A stretch of DNA of 6,689 nucleotides from an uncultured Eubacteriales bacterium (GTDB lineage Bacteria; Bacillota; Clostridia; Oscillospirales; Acutalibacteraceae), in NCBI GenBank assembly GCA_900321195.1, contig ONVG01000086.1:1-6689 (forward strand), written 5' to 3'. The notes under the pieces were generated by a model. That model was not told the origin of the DNA. It ran no database searches and saw nothing but the letters and a program-made list of their open reading frames with translations. Positions 1 to 6,598 of the stretch are shown piece after piece. Position 1 is the first letter of the stretch; each line of letters begins with the position of its first letter. A program made the translations under genes and the position numbers.

Positions 1-571
1 TCGTTTTAAGTGTGTTTACCCTTACACAAAGCGGAGGTCTGCCTTCAAGAGAATCAAGTATCCCTATAGTGTTCTCATCTCCGTAGCTCTTTCGCCACAG
101 CTTTATTATTTCCTCCGGACACGAATATTTTACGGAATAATATTTATTTTTTCCTTTTTTAGAGTCGGGAAGTCTTGGCTCACTGTTTCTTGATGCAGCT
201 CTCAATACACCGTTGACAAATCCGGCCGCATTGTCAAGCTTATTGCTCCTGCAAAGCTTTACGGACTCATTAACTGCCGCAGAAGCAGGCACACTCTCCA
301 TGAAAAACAGCTGATATATACCCATCCTTAGTATAACAGCTATCCTTGTATCTATCTTTGAAAGCGGTCTGTCGGCGTTGACGGCTATATTATAGTCAAG
401 CAAAAGCTTTTTCTCTATAACGCCGTAGAACAGCTCTGATGCAAAGCTTTTATCACGCTGTGAAAGGCTGCTGTCCGAAAGTATGCTGTCAAGCGTGATG
501 TTTGAGTAGGACGCATTCTCCTCAACACGAACAAGTGCGGAAAATGCCGCCTGTCTTGCAGAATTTACCAT
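1..571 (-). CDS. rsmB: 16S rRNA (cytosine(967)-C(5))-methyltransferase RsmB, N-terminal part, cut by window edge
   Basis: I translated this by hand from an ATG at 571 down to base 2, giving 190 open codons with no stop; the gene continues beyond the left edge. RsmB (Sun/Fmu) uses S-adenosylmethionine to methylate C967 of 16S rRNA. Residues about 4-130 form the NusB-like RNA-binding domain, with its hallmark stretches VPASAAVNESVKL (94-106) and LDNAAGFVNGVLR (112-124). A short lysine-rich linker (about 138-143) follows. The methyltransferase part then begins with CPEEIIKLW (151-159) and the family signature VRVNTLK (183-189). The SAM-binding site and catalytic cysteines should lie in the missing C-terminal half; full-length proteins are roughly 430-450 residues. 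The start is supported by a ribosome binding site GGGTGAG at 577-583, 5 nt upstream. The gene begins 16 bp after fmt, so it is probably co-transcribed. The family call is firm; the exact target base is inferred from the family. Confidence 0.95.
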   Translation of the reverse strand, partial: MVNSARQAAFSALVRVEENASYSNITLDSILSDSSLSQRDKSFASELFYGVIEKKLLLDYNIAVNADRPLSKIDTRIAVILRMGIYQLFFMESVPASAAVNESVKLCRSNKLDNAAGFVNGVLRAASRNSEPRLPDSKKGKNKYYSVKYSCPEEIIKLWRKSYGDENTIGILDSLEGRPPLCVRVNTLKT

Positions 572-587
572 ACGCGCTCACCCGTAT

Positions 588-1511
588 TCACGAAAATTTA
601 AGTTCCTTTGCGCTTACATTATGCAGTCCGTTTACAAATGCCTGCGCCGACATCCTTTTTTTGCCCTCCGGCTGAAGCTCTGTTATCTCTACAGCGCCTT
701 CACCGCATGCAACAACAAACGGTTCAAGCGACAAGACCTGTCCCGGCTCTCCGCTGCCGTTCGTGATAAGCGTTCTGTGTATCTTTATGCGCTTTCCGTT
801 AAGAACTGCGCTTGCGCTCGGCCAAGAATTCAGTCCTCTTACAAGGTCATGCACCTTCTGAGCAGTCTTTCCGAAATCTATTACCGACATTTCCTTTGTA
901 AGCATAGATGCATAGCATGACTTGCTGTCATCCTGCTTTTCACGCACAAGCGTTCCCTTTTCGGCTTCGTGTACAGTCTTTACTATAAGCTCTGCTCCCA
1001 TAGCCGAAAGTCTGTCGTGCAGCTCGCCTGCTGTTTCATTTTCGCCTATGTCGGTCTCCGCTTTCAGCAGCATGTCGCCTGTATCAAGTCCGACATCCAT
1101 ATACATGGCAGTAACTCCTGTTTTTTTCTTTCCGTCAAGCACTGCCCACTGTATCGGCGCAGCTCCTCTGTATTCCGGAAGAAGTGACGCATGCACGTTT
1201 ATGCAGCCAAACGGCGGAAGCTCTATTATATCCTTCGGAAGTATTTTTCCGTATGCCACGACAATTATCATATCGGGCTTTATTTTACTGAGTATCTCAT
1301 AAGCTGTGCCGTCCTTCATTTTTTCGGGCTGATATACCTCTATACCATGCTTTTGGGCGCACACTTTAACGGGCGGCGGAGTCATTGCATATCCTCTGCC
1401 CTTTGGTTTATCGGGCTGGGTAAAGACTGCCGCTATCTCACAGCCGTCATTTATGAGCGCCTCAAGACAAGGAACTGCAAAATCCGGCGTACCCATAAAA
1501 ACTATCTTCAT
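588..1511 (-). CDS. fmt: Methionyl-tRNA formyltransferase
   Basis: This 307-residue cytoplasmic enzyme transfers the formyl group of 10-formyltetrahydrofolate to Met-tRNA(fMet), producing the initiator used in bacterial translation. The N-terminal Rossmann-type catalytic domain (about 1-200) opens with MKIVFMGTPDFAVP. It carries the tRNA-contacting loop around KPKGRG (35-40) and the signature NVHASLLP (105-112), with the predicted catalytic Asn105 and His107 and the partner Asp146 in LDTGDML. The C-terminal tRNA-binding domain (about 204-307) includes LVRGLNSWP (223-231). Length is normal for the family (about 310), and no key residue is missing. The start is supported by AAAGGAAG at 1518-1525, which overlaps the end of def; the intergenic gap is 15 bp. 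The def-fmt pairing is widely conserved because Def removes the formyl group Fmt adds. Confidence 0.97.
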   Translation of the reverse strand: MKIVFMGTPDFAVPCLEALINDGCEIAAVFTQPDKPKGRGYAMTPPPVKVCAQKHGIEVYQPEKMKDGTAYEILSKIKPDMIIVVAYGKILPKDIIELPPFGCINVHASLLPEYRGAAPIQWAVLDGKKKTGVTAMYMDVGLDTGDMLLKAETDIGENETAGELHDRLSAMGAELIVKTVHEAEKGTLVREKQDDSKSCYASMLTKEMSVIDFGKTAQKVHDLVRGLNSWPSASAVLNGKRIKIHRTLITNGSGEPGQVLSLEPFVVACGEGAVEITELQPEGKKRMSAQAFVNGLHNVSAKELKFS

Positions 1512-1526
1512 AGCATTCTTCCTTTA

Positions 1527-2015
1527 TTATTTCTTTTTATTGTGCTTATCAGAGGGGTTATTTACAGGATCTATTTTTCTTATAACATGCTCCTTGAAAA
1601 GTATGCCGTCAAGATGGTCGTTCTCATGGCATATTGCCTTTGCAAGAAGTCCCTCTGCATTTATAGTGAACTGGTCGCCGTATCTGTTCTGAGCAACGGC
1701 GGTAACATACATAGGACGCTTTGTTATACCGAATTCGCCCGGACATGAAAGACAGCCCTCACTGCCCTCCTGAACACCGCTCGTCTTTGTTATCTTTGGA
1801 TTGACGAATTCCAGCCTGCCCTCACCTATATCGATAACGAATACTCTTCTGAGTATTCCCACCTGCGGACCTGCAAGACCTACGCCCTCGCCATTATCCA
1901 TTGTTTCATACATATCCTCGATAAGAGCCGCAAGCTTTTCATCAAACTTTTCTACGGGGCGGCATACTTTGGTGAGTATGGGATCTCCCTCTTTAACAAT
2001 ATTTCTTATTGCCAT
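1527..2015 (-). CDS. def: Peptide deformylase
   Basis: This 162-residue metalloenzyme removes the formyl group from the N-terminal methionine of nascent proteins at the ribosome exit. All three catalytic motifs are visible: motif I GVGLAGPQ (44-51), motif II EGCLS (86-90) with metal ligand Cys88, and motif III HENDH (130-134) with metal ligands His130 and His134 and catalytic Glu131. Length fits the type I bacterial enzyme. Two small departures from the common consensus are Gly49 where GxGLAAPQ has Ala, and a second cysteine, Cys91, right after EGCLS where Val or Phe is usual. The C-terminus ends in a short lysine-rich tail (NKKK). The ribosome binding site AAGGGGG at 2022-2028 lies 6 nt before the ATG. 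The gene follows priA after a 54-bp AT-rich gap and precedes fmt by 15 bp. Confidence 0.97.
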   Translation of the reverse strand: MAIRNIVKEGDPILTKVCRPVEKFDEKLAALIEDMYETMDNGEGVGLAGPQVGILRRVFVIDIGEGRLEFVNPKITKTSGVQEGSEGCLSCPGEFGITKRPMYVTAVAQNRYGDQFTINAEGLLAKAICHENDHLDGILFKEHVIRKIDPVNNPSDKHNKKK

Positions 2016-2069
2016 ATTTATCCCCCTTAAAATTATTATTTATTATTTATTCTCTGTTCTTTATTATTT
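2016..2069 (-). other. AT-rich priA-def intergenic spacer
   Basis: This 54-bp gap is almost entirely A and T on the minus strand, with several short repeats of AAT and AATAA. It contains the def ribosome binding site and a possible -10 hexamer. I see no GC-rich hairpin followed by a T run, so there is no evidence for a terminator here. Confidence 0.6.
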
Positions 2070-2092
2070 TTACAGTATCGTATCAGGGTCAA
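2063..2092 (-). promoter_or_regulatory. Possible weak internal promoter upstream of def
   Basis: On the minus strand a TTGACC hexamer (2087-2092, five of six to the sigma-A -35) is followed after 18 bp by AATAAT (2063-2068, five of six to the -10). The -35 lies in the last codons of priA. Transcription would start near 2056, giving a leader of about 40 nt before def. The region is so AT-rich that a chance match is quite possible. Confidence 0.25.
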
Positions 2093-4514
2093 TATCCGCA
2101 TAGGCGGTGATATCGGAAAAACGGCGCTCTCTGCCGAATTCACAAAGAAGTCTTGATATAAGCTCCCTTGACCTCCTGATATTCCTGAACTTTATTATTA
2201 TCCTGTAGCGGTACTTATTGCTGACTTTCGATATCAGCGCCGGTGAAGGTCCCAAAACCCTCATAGGAAGGTCGCTGTATTCCGCTGATGCTGTTTTTCT
2301 CAGTATATCCGAAAAAAACACCGAGGCTTCGCTTGTCATCTGCCTGTCCCTGCCGATAAATGCGACTACGCATATATCAACAAACGGCGGATAAAGCATT
2401 GACCTTCTAAGCGATATCTCGCTTTCATAAAAGGCTTTGTAATCCTGCATGGCTGCAAGCTCGATTATAGGATTTTCAGGCTCATAGGTCTGTATTACAG
2501 CCTTTCCTTCAAGCTCGCCTCTGCCCGACCTGCCTGCCACCTGAGTAAGCAGTGAAAACGTCCTCTCATAGCTGCGGAAATCATCGCTGTACATCATATT
2601 ATCAGCGGACATTATCCCGACAAGCGTCACATTCGGGAAATCAAGTCCCTTTGCAACCATCTGAGTTCCCAGCATTATATCATATTCGCCGTCACGGAAT
2701 GCATTGAGCTTTTTTTCATAAGAATATCTCTGCATTGTAGAATCCGTATCAAGACGCAGTATTCTTGCATCGGGAAATATATTTCCAAGCTCCTGCTCGG
2801 CTCTTTGTGTGCCTGCTCCGGAATATCTCAGCTTATCGGAATGACAAACCGGACATTCATCCGGAACAGGTATTGAATATCCGCAGTAGTGACACATCAG
2901 CCTGTTGTTAGCGCTGTGATAGGTAAGTGATATAGAGCAGTTCGGACATGATATTACCTCACTGCACGAACGGCACGAAACAAATGTATTGTGTCCCCGT
3001 CTGTTGAGAAGTATTATCGACTGTCTGCCGCTTGAAAGATTTTCTTCAAGCGACTCAAGAAGTACCGAGCTGTAGCCGGAAAGATTTCCTCTCTGCTGCT
3101 CGATATTCATATCCGCTGTTATTATGTTCGGGAGACGCGCATTTCCGTAACGGCTCCCAAGAGTTTCAAGCGAATATCTGCCCTGCTCTGCGAAATAATA
3201 GCTTTCAAGCGAAGGCGTTGCCGATGAAAGCACGAGCATACAGTTATTGTAAGCGCATATCAGCTTTGCAAGCTCACGCGCATGAAATCTCGGAGTTTTT
3301 GCAGATTTGTAGCTGTATTCCTGTTCCTCGTCGATAACTATAAGACCAATATTTTCAAGCGGCGCAAATATTGCAGAGCGTGTGCCGACAGCTATATTTG
3401 CTTCGCCGTTTTTTACTCTTTTCCATTCCTCAAGACGCTTTGAAAGTGATAGACCGCTGTGAAAGACAGCTACTCTGTTCCCGTAGCGCGAGGTGAATTT
3501 TGCCAAAAGCTGCGGCGTCAGCGATATTTCGGGCACCATGCATATTATACCCTTGTTTTCTTCGTTTACCCTGTCTATGAGCTTCATAAAAACAGAGGTC
3601 TTTCCGCTGCCCGTGATACCGTAAAGCAGCGACACACACGGCTTTCTGCTGTTATACTTTTCAAGCATGCTTTCAAAGGCTTTGCTTTGCTGCTCGGTAA
3701 GGGTTATTTCCTTTTCGGGCAGCGCATCAGGTATGACCTCTTTTTCAGGCGGCTCCGCATCATAATATACGCATACGCCTTTTTTTACAAGATTATCTGT
3801 CACAGCCTCCGAAACTCCCGTAAAATAGCAAAGCTCCTTTCTTGAAACATCTCCTACGCTGCGGAGTACATTTATGACCTCATTCTGCGCAGGAGTATAT
3901 TTCCTGTCAGGCTCGTCATTTACAAGCGACACCATCTTTACGCTGACATCCTTCAGCCGCTTTTTCGTTTCCTCATTCCTGTGAAGTATGCCGGCTTTGC
4001 TCAGCTTTACAAGAAAGCTGTCATCTGCAAGTCCGAGTATCTTTATAAGTCTGTCCTGTCTTACGGCTGTTTTCCTTGCTTTGAGATATTCAACTATCTG
4101 CTTTTCAGTATCAGTGAGAAACATCAGTGTATTTTCATCAATATCTCTTTCAAGCATATAGCTGTAAGTCAGCTTTACGGAAAGTCCTGCCGGAAGCATT
4201 GCATTACACGCCTCGAAAAGCGTACAAAAGCATCTTTCCTTCATTGCAAAAGCAAGCTTTAAAAGTGTGTCTGTCATAACGGGCTTCCTGTCGATAAGCT
4301 CCTTTATCGTTTTCAGTCCCGATGCATCATCTCTTTCGTGCAGCTCCATTATCATTCCCTGACGATATGAGCCGCGCCCGAAATCAATGCTCACACGGCA
4401 TCCCGCTTTTGCATATTCCCTGTATTCGTCGGGGATAATGTAATCATACAGCTTATCAAAATGAAAAGCCGTATTCTCAACTGCCACGCCTGCGGCAAGA
4501 ACTTTATCAGTCAT
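2070..4514 (-). CDS. priA: Primosomal protein N' (replication restart helicase PriA)
   Basis: This 814-residue superfamily 2 DNA helicase recognises abandoned forks and D-loops and recruits the primosome so that replication can restart. An N-terminal 3'-DNA-binding domain (about 1-110, containing FDKLYDYIIP) precedes a less conserved winged-helix region (about 110-265). The helicase core follows, with Walker A GITGSGKT (299-306), GTRSAIFAP (377-385), a Walker B box reading DEEQ (395-398), SATPSLES (431-438) and motif VI QVAGRSGRG (658-666). The zinc-binding insert has all eight expected cysteines in four pairs: 514/517, 523/526, 541/544 and 554/557. Length is close to the roughly 800 residues of Bacillus PriA. 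The notable departure is Gln398 where the family box is usually DEEH. The ATG overlaps the end of rpoZ by 8 bp and has no convincing ribosome binding site, so it is probably translated by coupling. Confidence 0.97.
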   Translation of the reverse strand: MTDKVLAAGVAVENTAFHFDKLYDYIIPDEYREYAKAGCRVSIDFGRGSYRQGMIMELHERDDASGLKTIKELIDRKPVMTDTLLKLAFAMKERCFCTLFEACNAMLPAGLSVKLTYSYMLERDIDENTLMFLTDTEKQIVEYLKARKTAVRQDRLIKILGLADDSFLVKLSKAGILHRNEETKKRLKDVSVKMVSLVNDEPDRKYTPAQNEVINVLRSVGDVSRKELCYFTGVSEAVTDNLVKKGVCVYYDAEPPEKEVIPDALPEKEITLTEQQSKAFESMLEKYNSRKPCVSLLYGITGSGKTSVFMKLIDRVNEENKGIICMVPEISLTPQLLAKFTSRYGNRVAVFHSGLSLSKRLEEWKRVKNGEANIAVGTRSAIFAPLENIGLIVIDEEQEYSYKSAKTPRFHARELAKLICAYNNCMLVLSSATPSLESYYFAEQGRYSLETLGSRYGNARLPNIITADMNIEQQRGNLSGYSSVLLESLEENLSSGRQSIILLNRRGHNTFVSCRSCSEVISCPNCSISLTYHSANNRLMCHYCGYSIPVPDECPVCHSDKLRYSGAGTQRAEQELGNIFPDARILRLDTDSTMQRYSYEKKLNAFRDGEYDIMLGTQMVAKGLDFPNVTLVGIMSADNMMYSDDFRSYERTFSLLTQVAGRSGRGELEGKAVIQTYEPENPIIELAAMQDYKAFYESEISLRRSMLYPPFVDICVVAFIGRDRQMTSEASVFFSDILRKTASAEYSDLPMRVLGPSPALISKVSNKYRYRIIIKFRNIRRSRELISRLLCEFGRERRFSDITAYADIDPDTIL

Positions 4515-4722
4515 CTATATCAGGCTCTAATATTACATATTTGTGGTTCTTGAATTCTTCTACTGCAACAATAACGGGCTTGTCATAATTCTTTGTCTTG
4601 TCAGTCTGGGCTTCCTCCGTTATCTCTCTTGCTCTCTTTGCAACTGCGATAGCAAGCGCATATTTGCTTACCTTTCCTGCAAAAATGTCATCTACCGATG
4701 GTCTTGTGTACTTCTCATACAT
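4507..4722 (-). CDS. rpoZ: DNA-directed RNA polymerase subunit omega
   Basis: This is the small omega subunit, which binds the beta' subunit and helps RNA polymerase assemble and stay stable. With the start at 4722 it has 71 residues, beginning MYEKYTRPSVDD. The family signature is plain: RPSVDD, then SKYALAIAVAKRARE, the helix contacting beta'. The C-terminus is acidic (EPDIDD). An in-frame ATG three codons upstream, at 4731, would give 74 residues. However, the only ribosome binding site, AAGGAG at 4732-4737, touches that ATG directly, whereas it sits 9 nt from the ATG at 4722; I therefore chose the shorter form. The gene lies 68 bp after gmk, and its stop overlaps the priA start. Its position between gmk and priA is the usual one in Firmicutes, although coaBC, often between rpoZ and priA, is absent. 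Confidence 0.93.
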   Translation of the reverse strand: MYEKYTRPSVDDIFAGKVSKYALAIAVAKRAREITEEAQTDKTKNYDKPVIVAVEEFKNHKYVILEPDIDD

Positions 4723-4731
4723 AACTGACAT

Positions 4732-4737
4732 CTCCTT
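4732..4737 (-). promoter_or_regulatory. Ribosome binding site deciding the rpoZ start
   Basis: AAGGAG on the minus strand is a strong Shine-Dalgarno sequence. It leaves no spacer to the upstream ATG (4729-4731) but 9 nt to the ATG at 4720-4722, which favours the second as the true start. Confidence 0.8.
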
Positions 4738-4758
4738 CTTATCCTTTTGATTTTCTTA

Positions 4759-4786
4759 TTTATATAAAACGGACATAAGCTGTCAC
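4759..4786 (-). promoter_or_regulatory. Possible internal promoter upstream of rpoZ
   Basis: In the 68-bp gap after gmk, GTGACA (4781-4786, five of six to the -35) is followed after 16 bp by TATAAA (4759-4764, five of six to the -10). Transcription would begin near 4752, about 30 nt before rpoZ. The gap is larger than most in this operon, which fits an internal promoter for rpoZ-priA and beyond. The evidence is consensus matching by eye only. Confidence 0.35.
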
Positions 4787-4790
4787 GCTT

Positions 4791-5378
4791 TTATATCGTC
4801 TTATCAAAGCGTTTAGCCCTGAGCTTTTCCGCATTTATAACAGAAAGCACATCAGCAACACATTCTTCTATGGGACCGTTTACAACTATGTAGTCATAAT
4901 CCTTTGCAAGCTCTATTTCTTCCCTTGCCCTTGCAAGACGCTTTATTATGACCTCCTCTGTTTCGGTCCCTCTGCCTCTCAGACGCTTTTCAAGCACCTC
5001 CATTGACGGCGGCATTATAAATATACTCACACATTCGGGATCCTTTTCCTTTATCTTCTGACATCCCTGTACCTCTATTTCGAGTATAACGTCCTTGCCC
5101 TCATTTATCCATTCCTCAGCCTGTTTTTTCGGTGAGCCGTAGAAATTGCCGCAGTATTCGGCATATTCAAGAAAACCGTCCTCTTTTATCATATCCTGAA
5201 ACTGTTCTCTTGTAAGGAAATGGTAGTGTACACCGTTTTCCTCTCCCGGTCTCGGCGAGCGTGTAGTTGCCGAAACTGATACCTTGATATTGTCATTTTT
5301 TACAAGCTCCTTAACGACAGTGCCCTTTCCTGCGCCTGCCGGACCTGAAATGACTACAAGCAGTCCGTTATCCTTCAT
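4791..5378 (-). CDS. gmk: Guanylate kinase
   Basis: This enzyme phosphorylates GMP to GDP with ATP and is essential for guanine nucleotide supply, including the precursors of GTP and (p)ppGpp. With the start at 5378 it has 195 residues, typical for bacterial Gmk. It shows the P-loop GPAGAGKGT (12-20), the GMP-binding stretch SATTRSPRPGE (36-46), EYAEYCGNFYGS (71-82), and the lid region with RGRGTE (134-139). An upstream in-frame ATG at 5411 would add 11 basic residues (MKRKMMRRKNQ), but it has no ribosome binding site. The ATG at 5378 has GAGGAGG 9 nt upstream and starts directly before the kinase fold. Two conserved positions differ from the forms I remember: EVQG (102-105) instead of DVQG, and NGPIEE (167-172) instead of an NDDLE-like end. 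The start overlaps the end of remA by 11 bp, so translation is probably coupled. Confidence 0.96.
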   Translation of the reverse strand: MKDNGLLVVISGPAGAGKGTVVKELVKNDNIKVSVSATTRSPRPGEENGVHYHFLTREQFQDMIKEDGFLEYAEYCGNFYGSPKKQAEEWINEGKDVILEIEVQGCQKIKEKDPECVSIFIMPPSMEVLEKRLRGRGTETEEVIIKRLARAREEIELAKDYDYIVVNGPIEECVADVLSVINAEKLRAKRFDKTI

Positions 5379-5637
5379 TTGATTTTTCCTCCTCATCATT
5401 TTCCTTTTCATTTACACGGTGAGCGACCGTTTCCGGCTGCACAGCCGACAGTATAACATGGTCGCTGTCCGTAACGATAACAGCCTTTGTCTTTCTTCCG
5501 CATGAGGCGTCTATAAGAAGTCCCTTGTCACGAGCCGTCTGCACCATTCTCTTTACAGGCGCGGCTTCGGGACTGACTATAGCTATTATCCTTGACGACG
5601 ATATCATATTTCCGTAGCCGATATTTATCAGCCGCAT
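5368..5637 (-). CDS. remA: Extracellular matrix regulator RemA (DUF370 family)
   Basis: This is an 89-residue protein of the RemA family. In Bacillus subtilis RemA is a DNA-binding transcription factor that activates biofilm matrix and osmoprotection genes, and it forms ring-like oligomers. Nearly the whole family signature is present: INIGYGNMIS (4-13), IVSPEAAPVKRM (20-31), ARDKGLLIDA (35-44), GRKTKAVIV (47-55) and DSDHVILSAVQPETVAHR (57-74). Conserved basic positions implicated in DNA contact appear as Arg16 and Arg48. The tail after residue 75 is short and strongly acidic (NEKENDEEEKSNE). The ribosome binding site AAGGTGAG (5643-5650) shares bases with the yicC stop codon. The position between yicC and gmk is conserved across Firmicutes. 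The family call is firm, but the target genes in this organism are unknown; matrix regulation is taken from Bacillus. Confidence 0.95.
   Translation of the reverse strand: MRLINIGYGNMISSSRIIAIVSPEAAPVKRMVQTARDKGLLIDASCGRKTKAVIVTDSDHVILSAVQPETVAHRVNEKENDEEEKSNEG
5388..5394 (-). promoter_or_regulatory. Ribosome binding site deciding the gmk start
   Basis: GAGGAGG on the minus strand lies within the remA tail, 9 nt before the ATG at 5378. The alternative ATG at 5411 has no comparable purine-rich sequence ahead of it, so this site fixes the shorter Gmk start. Confidence 0.85.
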
Positions 5638-5648
5638 ACATTCTCACC

Positions 5649-6527
5649 TTACTCTATATTCTGTATCTGCTCACGAATTTTTTCTATCTCTGCTTTTATA
5701 TCGACCACCTTATGAGCAAGCTCTGCATCGCATACCTTTGAGCCGATAGTATTTGCTTCTCTGTTCATTTCCTGAACGATAAAGTCAAGCTTTCTTCCTG
5801 CCGGCTCATTGCCCGAAAGCATTGTTTCAAGCTGGGCATAATGACTGCGAAGTCTTACCGTTTCCTCATTAACGGCTGTCTTGTCTGCAAATATAGCTGC
5901 TTCCGTGAGTATCCTCTGCGGGTCTATAGTAGTATCTTCCAATACCTCTTTTATCCTGTCATACAGCTTTTTCCTGTATTCCTCGACCGTAACGGGTGAG
6001 CGCTCCTCTATCTCGGAAACAAGATCAAGTATAGTTTTTCCCCTTCCCAATACGTCGGCAGCAAGCTTTTCACCCTCACGCTCACGCATAGCGATAAAGT
6101 CATCTATAGCCTTCTGTCCTGCTTCCATAACTATTTCAGTAAGCGCTTCCTCGTTTTCGGGGGCTTTGCTTACCGTGAATATATCGGAATATCTCGAAAG
6201 CGCAAGCACCGAAACATCATCCTTCAATTCATACGTACTGCAAAGCTCTCTGAGCGCCTTTACATATCCTGCCGCAAGGGAATGATTTACCCTTACATCT
6301 GCGGCGATATTCTCGTCAGCCTCGACAGACACAAATACATCTATCTTTCCTCTGTTGATACGGCTTGAAACAAGCTCTCTTATCTTTTCCTCAAGAAATC
6401 CGCAGCTTCTCGGCACACGGCACTGTAGTTCAAGGTATCTGTGATTTACGGCTTTTATTTCAAATACAGTCATCCTGCCGTTTATCACACCTTCAAATCT
6501 GCCGTAGCCCGTCATACTTCTTATCAT
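5649..6527 (-). CDS. yicC: YicC-family endoribonuclease
   Basis: This 292-residue protein belongs to the YicC/YloC family. The E. coli member has been reported as an endoribonuclease involved in small-RNA turnover; the physiological substrate here is not known. The N-terminal YicC domain begins with the hallmark MIRSMTGYGR (1-10), followed by EIKAVNHRYLE (23-33) and NRGKIDV (58-64). The C-terminal DUF1732 domain (about 205-292) contains FADKTAVNEETVRLRSH (213-229), LDFIVQEMNREANTIGSK (247-264) and the terminal EKIREQIQNIE. Length is normal and all family blocks are intact. The start at 6527 is chosen by the conserved N-terminus, since the upstream sequence has only a weak GTGAT-type ribosome binding site and no AGGAGG. 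It is the first gene of the cluster in this window, behind a good promoter. Confidence 0.96.
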   Translation of the reverse strand: MIRSMTGYGRFEGVINGRMTVFEIKAVNHRYLELQCRVPRSCGFLEEKIRELVSSRINRGKIDVFVSVEADENIAADVRVNHSLAAGYVKALRELCSTYELKDDVSVLALSRYSDIFTVSKAPENEEALTEIVMEAGQKAIDDFIAMREREGEKLAADVLGRGKTILDLVSEIEERSPVTVEEYRKKLYDRIKEVLEDTTIDPQRILTEAAIFADKTAVNEETVRLRSHYAQLETMLSGNEPAGRKLDFIVQEMNREANTIGSKVCDAELAHKVVDIKAEIEKIREQIQNIE

Positions 6528-6598
6528 TTAATATCACATCTCTTTTTATATATTTTTTACTGTCAAGCAAGCACAGCATAACTTATTCTCAACATAAT

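Noticed and set aside
621..1748. Several plus-strand open frames of 70-185 codons opposite fmt and def, including one of 185 codons at 1191-1748
   Set aside because: They lie antisense to genes with strong family motifs, their translations are Cys/Tyr/Ser-rich with no recognisable domain, and I saw no ribosome binding site that would support them. They are shadows of the minus-strand genes.
3430..3639. A 69-codon minus-strand frame inside priA
   Set aside because: It is an out-of-frame reading within the helicase core, across the region that encodes Walker A and neighbouring motifs in the true frame.
4765..4790. Possible terminator hairpin after gmk (GACA with TGTC around a 5-base loop, then TTTT)
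   Set aside because: The stem is only four base pairs, flanking bases do not pair, and the T run is short. It is unlikely to stop transcription within a conserved operon.
5881..6285. Serine-rich 134-codon plus-strand frame antisense to yicC
   Set aside because: The serine richness is what the complement of the yicC codons produces in that frame; no start signal or domain supports it.
6561..6566. A second perfect TTGACA on the minus strand, closer to yicC
   Set aside because: At 16-18 bp downstream the hexamers are of the type AAGAGA, AGAGAT or GAGATG, none close to a -10. It would also place the start almost on the yicC ATG.
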